A stretch of DNA of 7,633 nt from an uncultured Angelakisella sp. (GCA_947564495.1 CANOCD010000053.1:1-7633), one strand, 5' to 3'. Shown: positions 1 through 6,597, counted from the first letter of the stretch. The notes: generated by a model from the sequence alone, not told the origin. Program-made: numbers and translations.

Positions 1-3
1 CCC

Positions 4-1953
4 ATGAGCCGCCAGGAAGCTATGGAACAATACTGCAAATCAATGCGAAAGGGCCGCAAGGAGTACAAAAACTGTGTCCTCCAGGGGAAGTACCCCTATC
101 CCCACGCCCTGGACGAGATATTGGCCGAGGTGATGACCGCCGGGGAGGTGGAGCTGAGTCTGGCCGAGATCCCCCTGGACCAGGTGGTTGGCACCAAGAC
201 CCAGGGGCGCCAGTCCTCCTTTTCCGCCGGCTTTATGCCCATGCTGGACCCCGACACCGAGTTCGCCCTCAAGTGGATGGACCTCTGCGAGGCCCACCTG
301 GGGGACGAGGGCATCCGGGACCCCATCAAGTGCTACGAGTACCTGGGCCGCTTCTACGTCCAGGAGGGGAACAAGCGGGTCAGCGTTCTGAAAAGCTACC
401 AGTCCCCCACCATCGCCGCCAACGTCATCCGGATGATCCCCATCTGGTCGGCGGAGCCGGAAATTTTGGCCTACTACGAATTTATGGAGACCTACAAAAA
501 GACCGGCCTCTACCAGACCCGGTTCACCCGGGCGGGGAGTTTCCCCAAGCTCCAGGCCGCCCTGGGGTACGAGGCGGACCACGTCTGGACCGAGGACGAG
601 CGCCGGGCCTTTCTCTCCGGCTACGCCTACTTCCTGGCCCCCTACCGCAAGGCTGGCGGGGACCAGCTCCCCATCACCCCGGCGGACGCCCTCCTCATCT
701 GGCTGAAGGTCTACCCCTTCGGGGATCTGCGGAAGCTCTCTGACCCCCAGCTGCTCAAAACGGTCCGGGCGGTGTGGCCCGACATCAAGAGCCTCACCCA
801 GGCTGACCCCATCACCGTCTCCACCGAGGAGGAACACGAGGAGCCGGAAAAGAAGCTCCTGGGGCGGCTCTTCCGGGCCAAGGCCCCGGACCGTCTGAAC
901 ATCGCCTTTGTCAGCGACCACGACCCCGCCACCAGCGACTGGGCCCGGGCCCACGACCTGGGCCGCCAGTACCTGGAGACGGTGCTGGAGGACCAGGTGA
1001 CGGTCCAGCACTTCGACGGGGTCTCCGGGGAGGAGGCCGACGCCGCCATCGACCAGGCGGTGCAGAACGGGGCCCAGGTCATCTTCGCCACCACCCCGCC
1101 CCTCATCGGCGCCTGCCGCAAGGCCGCCGCCAACTACCCCGGGGTCCGGGTCTTCAACTGCTCGGTCTCCATGCCCTACGCCGGGGTCCGCACCTACTAC
1201 AGCCGCCTTTACGAGGCCAAGTTCGTCGTGGGGGCGGTGGCCGGGGCCATGAGCCGGGACGGGGCCATCGGCTACGTCTCCAACAACCCCGTTTTCGGGG
1301 TCCCCGCCTGCATCAACGCCTTTGCCCTGGGGGCCCAGCTCACCAACCCCAGGGCCCGGATCAAGGTCCGCTGGTCCTGTGTGGAAAAGGACCCCCTGGA
1401 GGCCCTGGCCCGGGAGGGCATCGAGATCATCTCCAACCAGGACCTGCCCACCCCCGACCGCACCCGGGAAAACTGGGGCCTCTGCCAGGTCACCGGGGGG
1501 AGTTTCCGCTCCCTCATCGCCCCCTACTGGCACTGGGGCAGCGTCTATGTCCGCCTGGCCAGGATGATCCTGGGGGGCGAGACGTTGGACGCCTCCCAGG
1601 GCAAGGCGGTGAACTACTGGTGGGGGATGAGCAGCCGGGCGGTGGACATCCTCCTGGGGGAGGAGCTGCCCCAGGGGATCGGCCAGCTGGCCAACATCCT
1701 CCGCCAGGGCATCATCGACGGCGCCGTCCTCCCCTTCGGGCGGCCCCTCCGGGATCAGGACGGGACCTGCCGCAGCGACGGCTCCCAGCCCCTCACCCCC
1801 CGGGAGATCCTCCACATGGACTGGCTCCTGGACTGCGTGGAGGGCAGCATCCCCCGGTTCGACCAGCTGCTCCCTATGGCACGGCCCATGGCACGGCTCC
1901 AGGCGGTCTACCGGGACGAGATCCCCCCGGAGCGGGAGGAAGTCATCCTGTAA
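4..1953 (+). CDS. Cytoplasmic BMP/PnrA-domain protein with ParB-like N-terminal region
   Basis: This is a 649-residue protein ending in TAA. Residues about 50-135 contain a ParB/sulfiredoxin-like stretch (IPLD at 56-59, then YVQEGNKRV at 118-126). A charged linker (EEEHEEPEKK, 275-284) leads to a BMP/PnrA-type periplasmic-binding-protein fold at about 298-560. Seen there are the first beta strand NIAFVSDHDP, the segment RLYEAKFVVGAVAG (401-414) followed by GAIGYV (420-425), and a late YWHWGSVYVRLARMILGG helix. BMP proteins normally are secreted lipoproteins that bind nucleosides or similar ligands for ABC importers. This one has no signal peptide or lipobox and begins with a charged helix, so a cytosolic ligand-sensing role is more likely; the ligand is unknown. 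No ABC transporter genes are adjacent. The ATG lies 3 nt from the window edge, so its ribosome binding site is not visible and a slightly earlier start cannot be excluded. A 12-bp in-frame tandem duplication encodes PMAR twice near the C-terminus. Confidence 0.85.
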   Translation: MSRQEAMEQYCKSMRKGRKEYKNCVLQGKYPYPHALDEILAEVMTAGEVELSLAEIPLDQVVGTKTQGRQSSFSAGFMPMLDPDTEFALKWMDLCEAHLGDEGIRDPIKCYEYLGRFYVQEGNKRVSVLKSYQSPTIAANVIRMIPIWSAEPEILAYYEFMETYKKTGLYQTRFTRAGSFPKLQAALGYEADHVWTEDERRAFLSGYAYFLAPYRKAGGDQLPITPADALLIWLKVYPFGDLRKLSDPQLLKTVRAVWPDIKSLTQADPITVSTEEEHEEPEKKLLGRLFRAKAPDRLNIAFVSDHDPATSDWARAHDLGRQYLETVLEDQVTVQHFDGVSGEEADAAIDQAVQNGAQVIFATTPPLIGACRKAAANYPGVRVFNCSVSMPYAGVRTYYSRLYEAKFVVGAVAGAMSRDGAIGYVSNNPVFGVPACINAFALGAQLTNPRARIKVRWSCVEKDPLEALAREGIEIISNQDLPTPDRTRENWGLCQVTGGSFRSLIAPYWHWGSVYVRLARMILGGETLDASQGKAVNYWWGMSSRAVDILLGEELPQGIGQLANILRQGIIDGAVLPFGRPLRDQDGTCRSDGSQPLTPREILHMDWLLDCVEGSIPRFDQLLPMARPMARLQAVYRDEIPPEREEVIL

Positions 1954-1960
1954 AAAGCGC

Positions 1961-2000
1961 AAAAATCGGGAGGACCCTCGAAAGAGGACCCTCCCGTTTT
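1961..2000. terminator. Bidirectional intrinsic terminator between convergent genes
   Basis: Arms 1967-1979 (CGGGAGGACCCTC) and 1984-1996 (GAGGACCCTCCCG) form a 13-bp stem with two internal mismatches and a GAAA loop. On the + strand the stem is followed by TTTT (1997-2000). On the - strand it is followed by ATTTTTGCGCTTTTT, the stronger U-tract. It starts 13 nt after the stop of the BMP-domain gene and lies about 50 nt beyond the stop of the convergent symporter gene, so it can end both transcripts. Confidence 0.88.
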
Positions 2001-2049
2001 GCTATCCAAACCGTATTTTTGCTTGATATTATACCTAAAGTCTACTTCG

Positions 2050-3396
2050 TCACAGCCCCTGGACCAGGATGATAAGGATCAGCACCGGCAGGATGAACTG
2101 GAAGTAGGGCTTCAGCCACCGGGGCATCTTGAGGCCGGCCCCGGCGTTGGCCTCATCCAGGTAGCGGTCAAAGCCCCAGCCCCACTTGGTGACGCAGAAC
2201 AGCAGGTAGACCAGGGAGCCCAGGGGGAGGAGAAGGTTGCTCACCAGGAAGTCCTCGAAGTCCAGGACGCCACGGCCCAGGAGCTTGACCTCCTTCCAGA
2301 GGTTGAAGCCCAGGACGCAGGGGATGCTGGTCACAAGGATGACCGCCCCGCAGACCAGGGCGGACTTCTTCCGGCTCCAGCCGAAGTTATCCATGCAGTT
2401 GGACATGAGGTTCTCGAACACGGCGATGACGGTGGAAAAGCTGGCGAAGGTCATAAAGAGGAAGAACAGCGCCCCCCAGAGACGGCCCCCGGCCATCCCC
2501 AGAAAGACCTTGGGCAGGGTGAGGAAGATGAGGTCCGGGCCGCTGTCCGGCCGGACGCCGAAGGAGAAGCAGGCGGGGAAGATGATGAGCCCCGCCATGA
2601 GGGCCACGAAGGTGTCCAGGGCGCAGATGCGGACCGCCTCGCTGGTGAGGGTGTGCTCCCGGCTCATGTAGCTGCCGAAGACCTCCATGGCGGCGATGCC
2701 CAGGCTGAGGGTGAAGAAGGACTGGTTCATGGCGGCGGTGATGACGTTCCCCAGCCCAGCGGCGGCGGCCCGCTCCGGGTCGGGGAGGAGATAGAACCGC
2801 ACCCCTTCCCCGGCGCCCTCCAGGGTGAGGCTGTGGACCGCCAGGAGGGCGATGAGGGCCAGCAGCCCCAGCATCATCACCTTGGTGACCTTCTCCAGCC
2901 CCCCTTGGAGGCCGAAGCTGCACACCAGAAAGCCCCCGGCCACGGTGAGGGCCATCCAGAGGCCCATCTCCCCGGGGCTGGCCAGCATGGCGGAAAAGAC
3001 CCCGTCCACGGCGACCCCCTCCAGGCCGGTGAAGGTCCCGGCGGCGAACTTGACGAAGTACCCCAGCATCCAGCCGGAGACGGTGGTGTAGTACATCATC
3101 AGCAGGGTGCAGCCCAGGACGCAGAACCAGCCGTGGATATGCCAGCGGCTCCCCCGGGGCTCCAGGGCCTTGTAGCCCAGGACGGCGCTTTTGCCGCTGG
3201 CCCGGCCCACGGCAAGCTCCATGGTCAGCACCGGCACCCCCATAATCAGGAGAAACAGCAGGTAGAACAGGACGAAGATGCCCCCGCCGTTTTCCCCGGT
3301 GACATAGGGGAACTTCCAGACGTTGCCGATTCCCACGGCGCAGCCCACGCTGACCAGGAGGAATCCCAGGCGGGAGCCAAAGTTTTCTCGTTTCAT
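2050..3396 (-). CDS. Sodium-dependent amino-acid symporter, NSS/SNF family
   Basis: This 448-residue inner-membrane protein of the neurotransmitter:sodium symporter family probably couples Na+ entry to amino-acid uptake. TM1 carries the family signature (AVGIGN at 20-25, WKFPY at 27-31, ENGGG at 35-39), followed by MELAVGR at 59-65. TM6 has FFTLSLG (227-233), whose residues align with the LeuT substrate-site residues F253, T254 and S256. TM7 has an Asp (261) where LeuT has the sodium-1 ligand N286; I recall the same feature in MhsT. TM8 has FASFSTVIA (317-325), keeping hydroxyl residues at the sodium-2 positions. A Gly at the TM1 position occupied by Asp in monoamine transporters favours amino-acid substrates. 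The length and about 11 helices fit the MhsT/Tyt1 type. The start ATG is preceded by AAGGAG (3408-3413) with an 11-nt spacer. The exact substrate cannot be read from the sequence; hydrophobic or aromatic amino acids are plausible by analogy. Confidence 0.94.
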   Translation of the reverse strand: MKRENFGSRLGFLLVSVGCAVGIGNVWKFPYVTGENGGGIFVLFYLLFLLIMGVPVLTMELAVGRASGKSAVLGYKALEPRGSRWHIHGWFCVLGCTLLMMYYTTVSGWMLGYFVKFAAGTFTGLEGVAVDGVFSAMLASPGEMGLWMALTVAGGFLVCSFGLQGGLEKVTKVMMLGLLALIALLAVHSLTLEGAGEGVRFYLLPDPERAAAAGLGNVITAAMNQSFFTLSLGIAAMEVFGSYMSREHTLTSEAVRICALDTFVALMAGLIIFPACFSFGVRPDSGPDLIFLTLPKVFLGMAGGRLWGALFFLFMTFASFSTVIAVFENLMSNCMDNFGWSRKKSALVCGAVILVTSIPCVLGFNLWKEVKLLGRGVLDFEDFLVSNLLLPLGSLVYLLFCVTKWGWGFDRYLDEANAGAGLKMPRWLKPYFQFILPVLILIILVQGL

Positions 3397-3417
3397 AGGG
3401 TCTAACTCTCCTTCTCA

Positions 3418-3490
3418 GAACCTGTTCAGTATCTCCAAGCGCGCCGAAAGACCTGCCCGGGCGGCGTGCGGGGAGATGCTGAACAGGTTC
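3418..3490. mobile_element. 73-bp MITE-like element (copy A) with TCA target duplication
   Basis: A non-coding sequence with long terminal inverted repeats: the left arm (3418-3445, starting GAACCTGTTCAG) and right arm (3463-3490) pair at 24 of 28 positions, and the outer 12 bp are perfect. It is flanked by direct repeats TCA at 3415-3417 and TCA at 3491-3493. Both ends, including the end-specific inner portions (AAGCGCGCC on the left, GGCGTGCGGGGAGAT on the right), match the larger element at 4868-5091. The interior (GAAAGACCTGCCCGGGC) resembles the right interior of that copy, so this looks like an internal-deletion derivative. It lies within the predicted leader of the downstream symporter gene, 4 nt from its ribosome binding site. 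Confidence 0.75.
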
Positions 3491-3506
3491 TCAAATAGTC
3501 CACCTA

Positions 3507-3535
3507 ATGATACTGGATACCGGGAAAAATGTCAA
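3507..3535 (-). promoter_or_regulatory. Near-consensus sigma-A promoter of the symporter gene
   Basis: On the - strand a perfect -35 box TTGACA (3530-3535) is followed by a 17-nt spacer and a -10 box TATCAT (3507-3512, 5 of 6 matches). The -35 overlaps the rarA stop codon TGA (3532-3534). Transcription would begin near 3500, giving a leader of about 100 nt that contains the whole 73-bp inverted-repeat element before the symporter's ribosome binding site. The gene therefore probably has its own promoter and need not depend on rarA read-through. Confidence 0.78.
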
Positions 3536-4806
3536 CTCTTTCCGGCGCCCTTCACCGCCTCCCAGTAGGCCCGGGCGGCCTGCTCGGTCTTGTTCTCCCC
3601 CCAGCGGTAATAGGTGGTCCCCACCAGGGCGTCGGGGAGGTACTGCTGGGCCACCCAGTGCCCGGGGAAATCGTGGGGGTAGCGGTAGAACTGGCCCCGC
3701 ACCTTAGCGTCCGCCCCGTCGAAGTGCTTGTTCTGGAGGCACCGGGGAACTGGCCCGGCCTTCCCCGCCCGGATGTCCGCCATGGCGGCTTCGATGCCGG
3801 CGTTGGCCGAGTTGGACTTGGGGGCGGTGGCCATGAGCACCACCGCCTCGGCCAGGGGGATCTGGGCCTCGGGGAGGCCCAGCTGGAGGGCGGAATCCAC
3901 GCAGGCTTTCACCACCGCCATGGCCAGGGGGTAGGCCAGGCCCACATCCTCGGCGGCGATGACCAGAAGGCGGCGGCAGGGGGAAAGGAGGTCCCCGGCC
4001 TCCAGCAGCCGCCCCAGGTAGTGGAGCCCGGCGTCAGGGTCGCTGCCCCGGATGGACTTTTGCAGGGCGGAAAGAAGGTCGTAGTGCTCGTCCCCCTCCC
4101 GGTCGTACCGCATGGCGCTCCGCTGGCTGGCGGCTTTGGCGTCCTCCAGGGTGAGGAGCTTCTTCCCGTCCTCCCGGGGGGCGGCCCCCAGCCAGATGAG
4201 CTCCAGGGCGTTTATGGCCTTGCGGACATCCCCGCCGCAGCCTGCGGCGATATGGGGGAGGACCCCCTCCTCCGCCTCCACCCCCGGGTCCTCCTCCCGG
4301 AGGATCTCCAGAGCCCGCCGGAGGCCCTTTTCGATCTCCCCGGCCGATACCGGCTTGAACTCAAAGACGGTGCTCCGGCTGAGGATGGCGTTGTAGACGT
4401 AGAAGTAGGGGTTTTCGGTGGTGGAGGCGATGAGGGTGATGGACCCGTCCTCGATGAACTCCAGGAGGGTCTGCTGCTGTTTCTTGTTCAGGTACTGGAT
4501 CTCGTCCAAATACAAAAGCACCCCGTCCAGGGCGTCAAAGCCGTCCCGCCCGGCGATGATGGCCTTGATGTCCCCGGTGGAGGCGGTGGTGCCGTTGAGC
4601 CGCTCCAGCTTCTTCCCAGCGGCGGCGGCGATGATCCGGGCGGCGGTGGTCTTGCCCACCCCCGAGGGCCCGTAGAAGATCATGTTGGGGATGTTCTTCC
4701 CCCGGGCCACCCGCCGGAGGAGGGCCCCCTCCCCCAGAAGGTGCTCCTGCCCCACCATCTCCTCCAAAGAGCGGGGGCGGACACGGTCGGCCAGCGGTGT
4801 GGACAT
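3532..4806 (-). CDS. rarA: Replication-associated recombination protein A (AAA+ ATPase)
   Basis: RarA (MgsA; Mgs1/WRNIP1 family) is a cytoplasmic AAA+ ATPase related to clamp-loader subunits and RuvB. It acts at stalled replication forks and single-strand DNA gaps. The 424 residues match the usual family length. Visible motifs are Walker A GPSGVGKTT (46-54), Walker B LLYLDEI (97-103), sensor-1 ASTTENP (127-133) and the ILSRS arginine-finger motif (141-145). The C-terminal RarA-specific part has KSNSANAGIEAA, GPVPRCLQ and HDFPGHWVAQQYLPD, which separate it from RuvB and DnaX. ATG 4804-4806 is preceded by AAGGAG (4814-4819) with a 7-nt spacer. A terminator-like hairpin ends only 12 nt before that ribosome binding site, and I see no clear promoter between them, so how this gene is transcribed is uncertain. 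Confidence 0.95.
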   Translation of the reverse strand: MSTPLADRVRPRSLEEMVGQEHLLGEGALLRRVARGKNIPNMIFYGPSGVGKTTAARIIAAAAGKKLERLNGTTASTGDIKAIIAGRDGFDALDGVLLYLDEIQYLNKKQQQTLLEFIEDGSITLIASTTENPYFYVYNAILSRSTVFEFKPVSAGEIEKGLRRALEILREEDPGVEAEEGVLPHIAAGCGGDVRKAINALELIWLGAAPREDGKKLLTLEDAKAASQRSAMRYDREGDEHYDLLSALQKSIRGSDPDAGLHYLGRLLEAGDLLSPCRRLLVIAAEDVGLAYPLAMAVVKACVDSALQLGLPEAQIPLAEAVVLMATAPKSNSANAGIEAAMADIRAGKAGPVPRCLQNKHFDGADAKVRGQFYRYPHDFPGHWVAQQYLPDALVGTTYYRWGENKTEQAARAYWEAVKGAGKS

Positions 4807-4827
4807 AAGGGCGCTCCTTTCTCATTC

Positions 4828-4857
4828 AAAAGCCCGCCCCCACATCCGAGGGCGGGC
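4828..4857 (-). terminator. Intrinsic terminator or attenuator upstream of rarA
   Basis: Read on the - strand, GCCCGCCC (4850-4857) and GGGCGGGC (4832-4839) form a perfect 8-bp GC-only stem with a 10-nt loop, followed by TTTTGAAT. This fits a rho-independent terminator for the glyA/zinc-ribbon unit. If the 224-bp element next to it is removed, the hairpin starts only 7 nt after the zinc-ribbon gene's stop codon, as expected for an original operon terminator. The U-tract is short (four T), so termination may be incomplete, leaving some read-through into rarA. Confidence 0.72.
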
Positions 4858-4867
4858 GGTGTTCTTA

Positions 4868-5091
4868 GAGCCTATTCAAGATCTCCAAGTGCGCCGAGCG
4901 GGCGGGTATTTTTTCGTCCTGCAAGGCACAAAAACGCAGTCCAGCCTTTATGGCTTACAAGTTTTTGTAACGCCGCAGGACGGACTGCACCCGCAGGTGC
5001 GTCCGAGCGGGCAACCGCCCCGAAGGGGCGGCTCTTAGCCCGCCGGAAAAGACCCGTTCGGGCGGCGTGCGGGGAGATCTTGAATAGGCTC
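4868..5091. mobile_element. 224-bp MITE-like element (copy B) with TTA target duplication
   Basis: A non-coding element whose terminal inverted repeats (4868-4895 and 5064-5091) match at 24 of 28 positions, with a perfect 19 bp at the outside (GAGCCTATTCAAGATCTCC). It is flanked by TTA at 4865-4867 and TTA at 5092-5094. The ends match those of the 73-bp element at 3418-3490. The interior holds a long imperfect hairpin (4915-4982), a 7-bp GC hairpin CCGCCCC-GAA-GGGGCGG (5015-5031) and a direct repeat CGAGCGGGC (4895-4903 and 5004-5012). I see no reading frame resembling a transposase, so mobility would have to be provided in trans. The 3-bp TNA duplications and GAGCC/GAACC termini resemble the IS5 family (IS1031 group) as I recall it; that assignment is inference. 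Confidence 0.78.
4915..4982. repeat. Long nested hairpin inside the 224-bp element
   Basis: Three nested complementary blocks lie in order: CGTCCTGC (4915-4922) with GCAGGACG (4975-4982), GGC (4925-4927) with GCC (4972-4974), and ACAAAAAC (4928-4935) with GTTTTTGT (4961-4968). AGCC/GGCT (4942-4945 and 4951-4954) closes a TTTAT loop at the tip. An alternative pairing uses GCAGTCC (4936-4942) with GGACTGC (4982-4988), and TTACAA/TTGTAA (4955-4970) is a small palindrome. The structure could form in RNA from either strand or as a cruciform; no function is assigned. Confidence 0.7.
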
Positions 5092-5313
5092 TTATGGTAC
5101 TTCCTGCAAGAGGAACCCCCGCAGGGGGAAATCCGGGGCCGCCAGCCGCCAGACCCTCCCGCAGTTGTCACAGCGGTACCGGGCCTGGAAGCCATCCGCC
5201 CCAAGGGGCTGATAATCCCCACCCTCCAGGGCGGCAAGGGCGGCCCGGTACTCCCCCGGGGAGGCGAAGTCCCCGGTCCGGGGCAGGGCCCGGCAGGCGG
5301 GGCAGTCTATCAC
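5092..5313 (-). CDS. Small zinc-ribbon protein coupled to glyA
   Basis: This 73-residue protein has two CxxC pairs: C4-P-A-C7 at the N-terminus and C48-D-N-C51 ([10 protein letters not shown]) near the C-terminus. The spacing suits a zinc ribbon with a single tetrahedral zinc site. The middle holds a short predicted helix ([14 protein letters not shown]). I do not recognise the family. The GTG start overlaps the glyA stop as GTGA (4-nt overlap). There is no good Shine-Dalgarno sequence upstream, so translation probably depends on ribosomes finishing glyA. The stop codon TAA is the TTA target duplication of the adjacent mobile-type element, so that insertion landed precisely at the end of the gene without changing the protein. 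A nucleic-acid or protein-binding role is possible but not shown. Confidence 0.75.
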   Translation of the reverse strand: MIDCPACRALPRTGDFASPGEYRAALAALEGGDYQPLGADGFQARYRCDNCGRVWRLAAPDFPLRGFLLQEVP

Positions 5314-6563
5314 TGGTAGAGGGGATACCGGGCGCAGAGGGCGTTCACCCGCTCCCGGATGCTGTCGGCCTTGGCGTCAAAATCCTTGGCGGCGTCGGCG
5401 ATGCAGCCGGCGATGATCTCCATGTCCGCCTCCACCAGGCCACGGGTGGTGACGGCGGGGGTGCCCACCCGGATGCCGCTGGTGGTGAAGGGCTTCTCCG
5501 GGTCGTTGGGGATGGCGTTCTTGTTGACGGTGATATACACCTCGTCCAGGCGGCGCTCCAGCTCCTTGCCGGTGACCCCGGCGCTGCGGAGGTCCAGGAG
5601 CATCATGTGGTTGTCGGTGCCCCCGGAGACCAGGTCCAGGCCACGGTCCAGGAGCCCCTGGGCCAGGGCGGCGGCGTTCTTCACGATCTGCTCCTGGTAG
5701 GCTTTGAACTCGGGCCGGAGGGCCTCCCCGAAGCAGACCGCCTTGGCGGCGATGATGTGCTCCAGGGGTCCCCCCTGGGTGCCGGGGAAGATGGCCTTGT
5801 CGATGGCCTTGGCAAACTCCTCCCGGCAGAGGATCATCCCGCCCCGGGGGCCCCGGAGGGTCTTGTGGGTGGTGGTGGTGACCACGTCGGCGTAGGGGAC
5901 GGGGCTCATGTGGCAGCCCGCCGCCACCAGGCCGGCGATGTGGGCCATGTCCACCATGAACAGGGCCCCCACTTCATGGGCGATCTCCCCGATGGTCTTA
6001 AAGTCGATCTCCCGGGGGTAGGCGGAGGCCCCGGCCACGATCATCTTGGGGCGCACCTCCTTGGCCTGGGCCCGGAGGGCGTCGTAGTCGATCCGCCCAG
6101 TCTCGGCGGAAACGCCGTAGGGGACGAAGTTGTAGAGCTTGCCGGACATATTCACCGGGCTGCCGTGGGTGAGGTGCCCGCCCTCGGCCAGGCTCATCCC
6201 CATGATGGTGTCCCCGGTCTCCAGCAGGCCGAAGTAGACCGCCAGGTTGGCCTGGGCCCCGGAGTGGGGCTGGACGTTGGCGTGCTGGGCGCCGAACAGC
6301 TTCTTGGCCCGCTCCCGGGCCAGGTCCTCCACCTCGTCCACGTGGAAGCACCCGCCGTAGTACCGCTTGCCAGGGTAGCCCTCGGCGTACTTGTTGGTCA
6401 GCACAGAGCCCATGGCGGCCAGGACGGCGGGGGAGACGATGTTCTCCGAGGCGATGAGCTCCAGGTTGCGGCGCTGGCGGGCCAGCTCCCGGTCCATGGC
6501 GGCGGCCACCTCCGGGTCGGTCTGGGCGACAAAGCCGATGGTATCCATCATATCACGAAACAT
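5310..6563 (-). CDS. glyA: Serine hydroxymethyltransferase
   Basis: GlyA is a cytoplasmic PLP enzyme that converts serine and tetrahydrofolate to glycine and 5,10-methylenetetrahydrofolate, a main source of one-carbon units. The 417 residues match bacterial GlyA length. Visible landmarks are ELIASEN (35-41), the [15 protein letters not shown] segment (57-71), the PLP-contact motif VDMAH (204-208), the catalytic [14 protein letters not shown] motif with the Schiff-base lysine at 234, and GIRVGTPA (363-370) with the carboxylate-binding arginine at 365. The ATG at 6561-6563 follows AAAGGA (6573-6578) with a 9-nt spacer. A near-consensus promoter lies just upstream, giving a leader of only about 28 nt and no room for a riboswitch. 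The zinc-ribbon gene overlaps its stop codon. All key residues are present, so it is probably functional. Confidence 0.97.
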   Translation of the reverse strand: MFRDMMDTIGFVAQTDPEVAAAMDRELARQRRNLELIASENIVSPAVLAAMGSVLTNKYAEGYPGKRYYGGCFHVDEVEDLARERAKKLFGAQHANVQPHSGAQANLAVYFGLLETGDTIMGMSLAEGGHLTHGSPVNMSGKLYNFVPYGVSAETGRIDYDALRAQAKEVRPKMIVAGASAYPREIDFKTIGEIAHEVGALFMVDMAHIAGLVAAGCHMSPVPYADVVTTTTHKTLRGPRGGMILCREEFAKAIDKAIFPGTQGGPLEHIIAAKAVCFGEALRPEFKAYQEQIVKNAAALAQGLLDRGLDLVSGGTDNHMMLLDLRSAGVTGKELERRLDEVYITVNKNAIPNDPEKPFTTSGIRVGTPAVTTRGLVEADMEIIAGCIADAAKDFDAKADSIRERVNALCARYPLYQ

Positions 6564-6597
6564 GGCGGTCAGTCCTTTCTGTTTAGGTAGTGGTCCT

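Noticed and set aside
40..1962. Long open frame of 640 codons on the - strand opposite the BMP-domain gene
   Set aside because: Its translation is low-complexity (Gly, Val, Pro, Asp, Leu) with no domain, as expected for the antisense of a GC-rich gene. The + strand frame has clear family motifs.
2027..2034. TATTAT/TATAAT-like -10 box between the convergent genes
   Set aside because: No -35 box lies at suitable spacing on either strand, and there is no gene start downstream in this tail-to-tail region. AT-rich sequence alone explains it.
2050..3396. Cys in place of the LeuT TM1 asparagine (N21) in the symporter
   Set aside because: This position varies among family members (for example Tyr in SERT), and the conserved sodium and substrate positions around it are intact.
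1999..3405. Long open frame of 468 codons on the + strand opposite the symporter gene
   Set aside because: Its translation is a hydrophilic Gly/Glu/Asp/His/Gln-rich mirror of a membrane protein and has no recognisable domain; the - strand frame is a clear NSS symporter.
4955..4970. Palindrome TTACAA-GTTT-TTGTAA as a Rex operator
   Set aside because: The Rex consensus is an inverted repeat of TTGTTAA/TTAACAA type, which this lacks. The palindrome is part of the larger hairpin in the mobile-type element.
3418..5091. CRISPR array or integron attC sites as an explanation of the repeated structures
   Set aside because: There are only two copies of unequal length, 1.4 kb apart with a complete gene between them, no regular spacers and no cas or integrase gene. 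Terminal inverted repeats with target duplications fit a transposon-derived element better.
3529..6590. Long + strand open frames (3529-5319 and 5094-6590) opposite rarA and glyA
   Set aside because: Both are antisense shadows with Gly/Pro/Val-rich low-complexity translations. One runs straight through the non-coding element, and neither has a supported start or domain.
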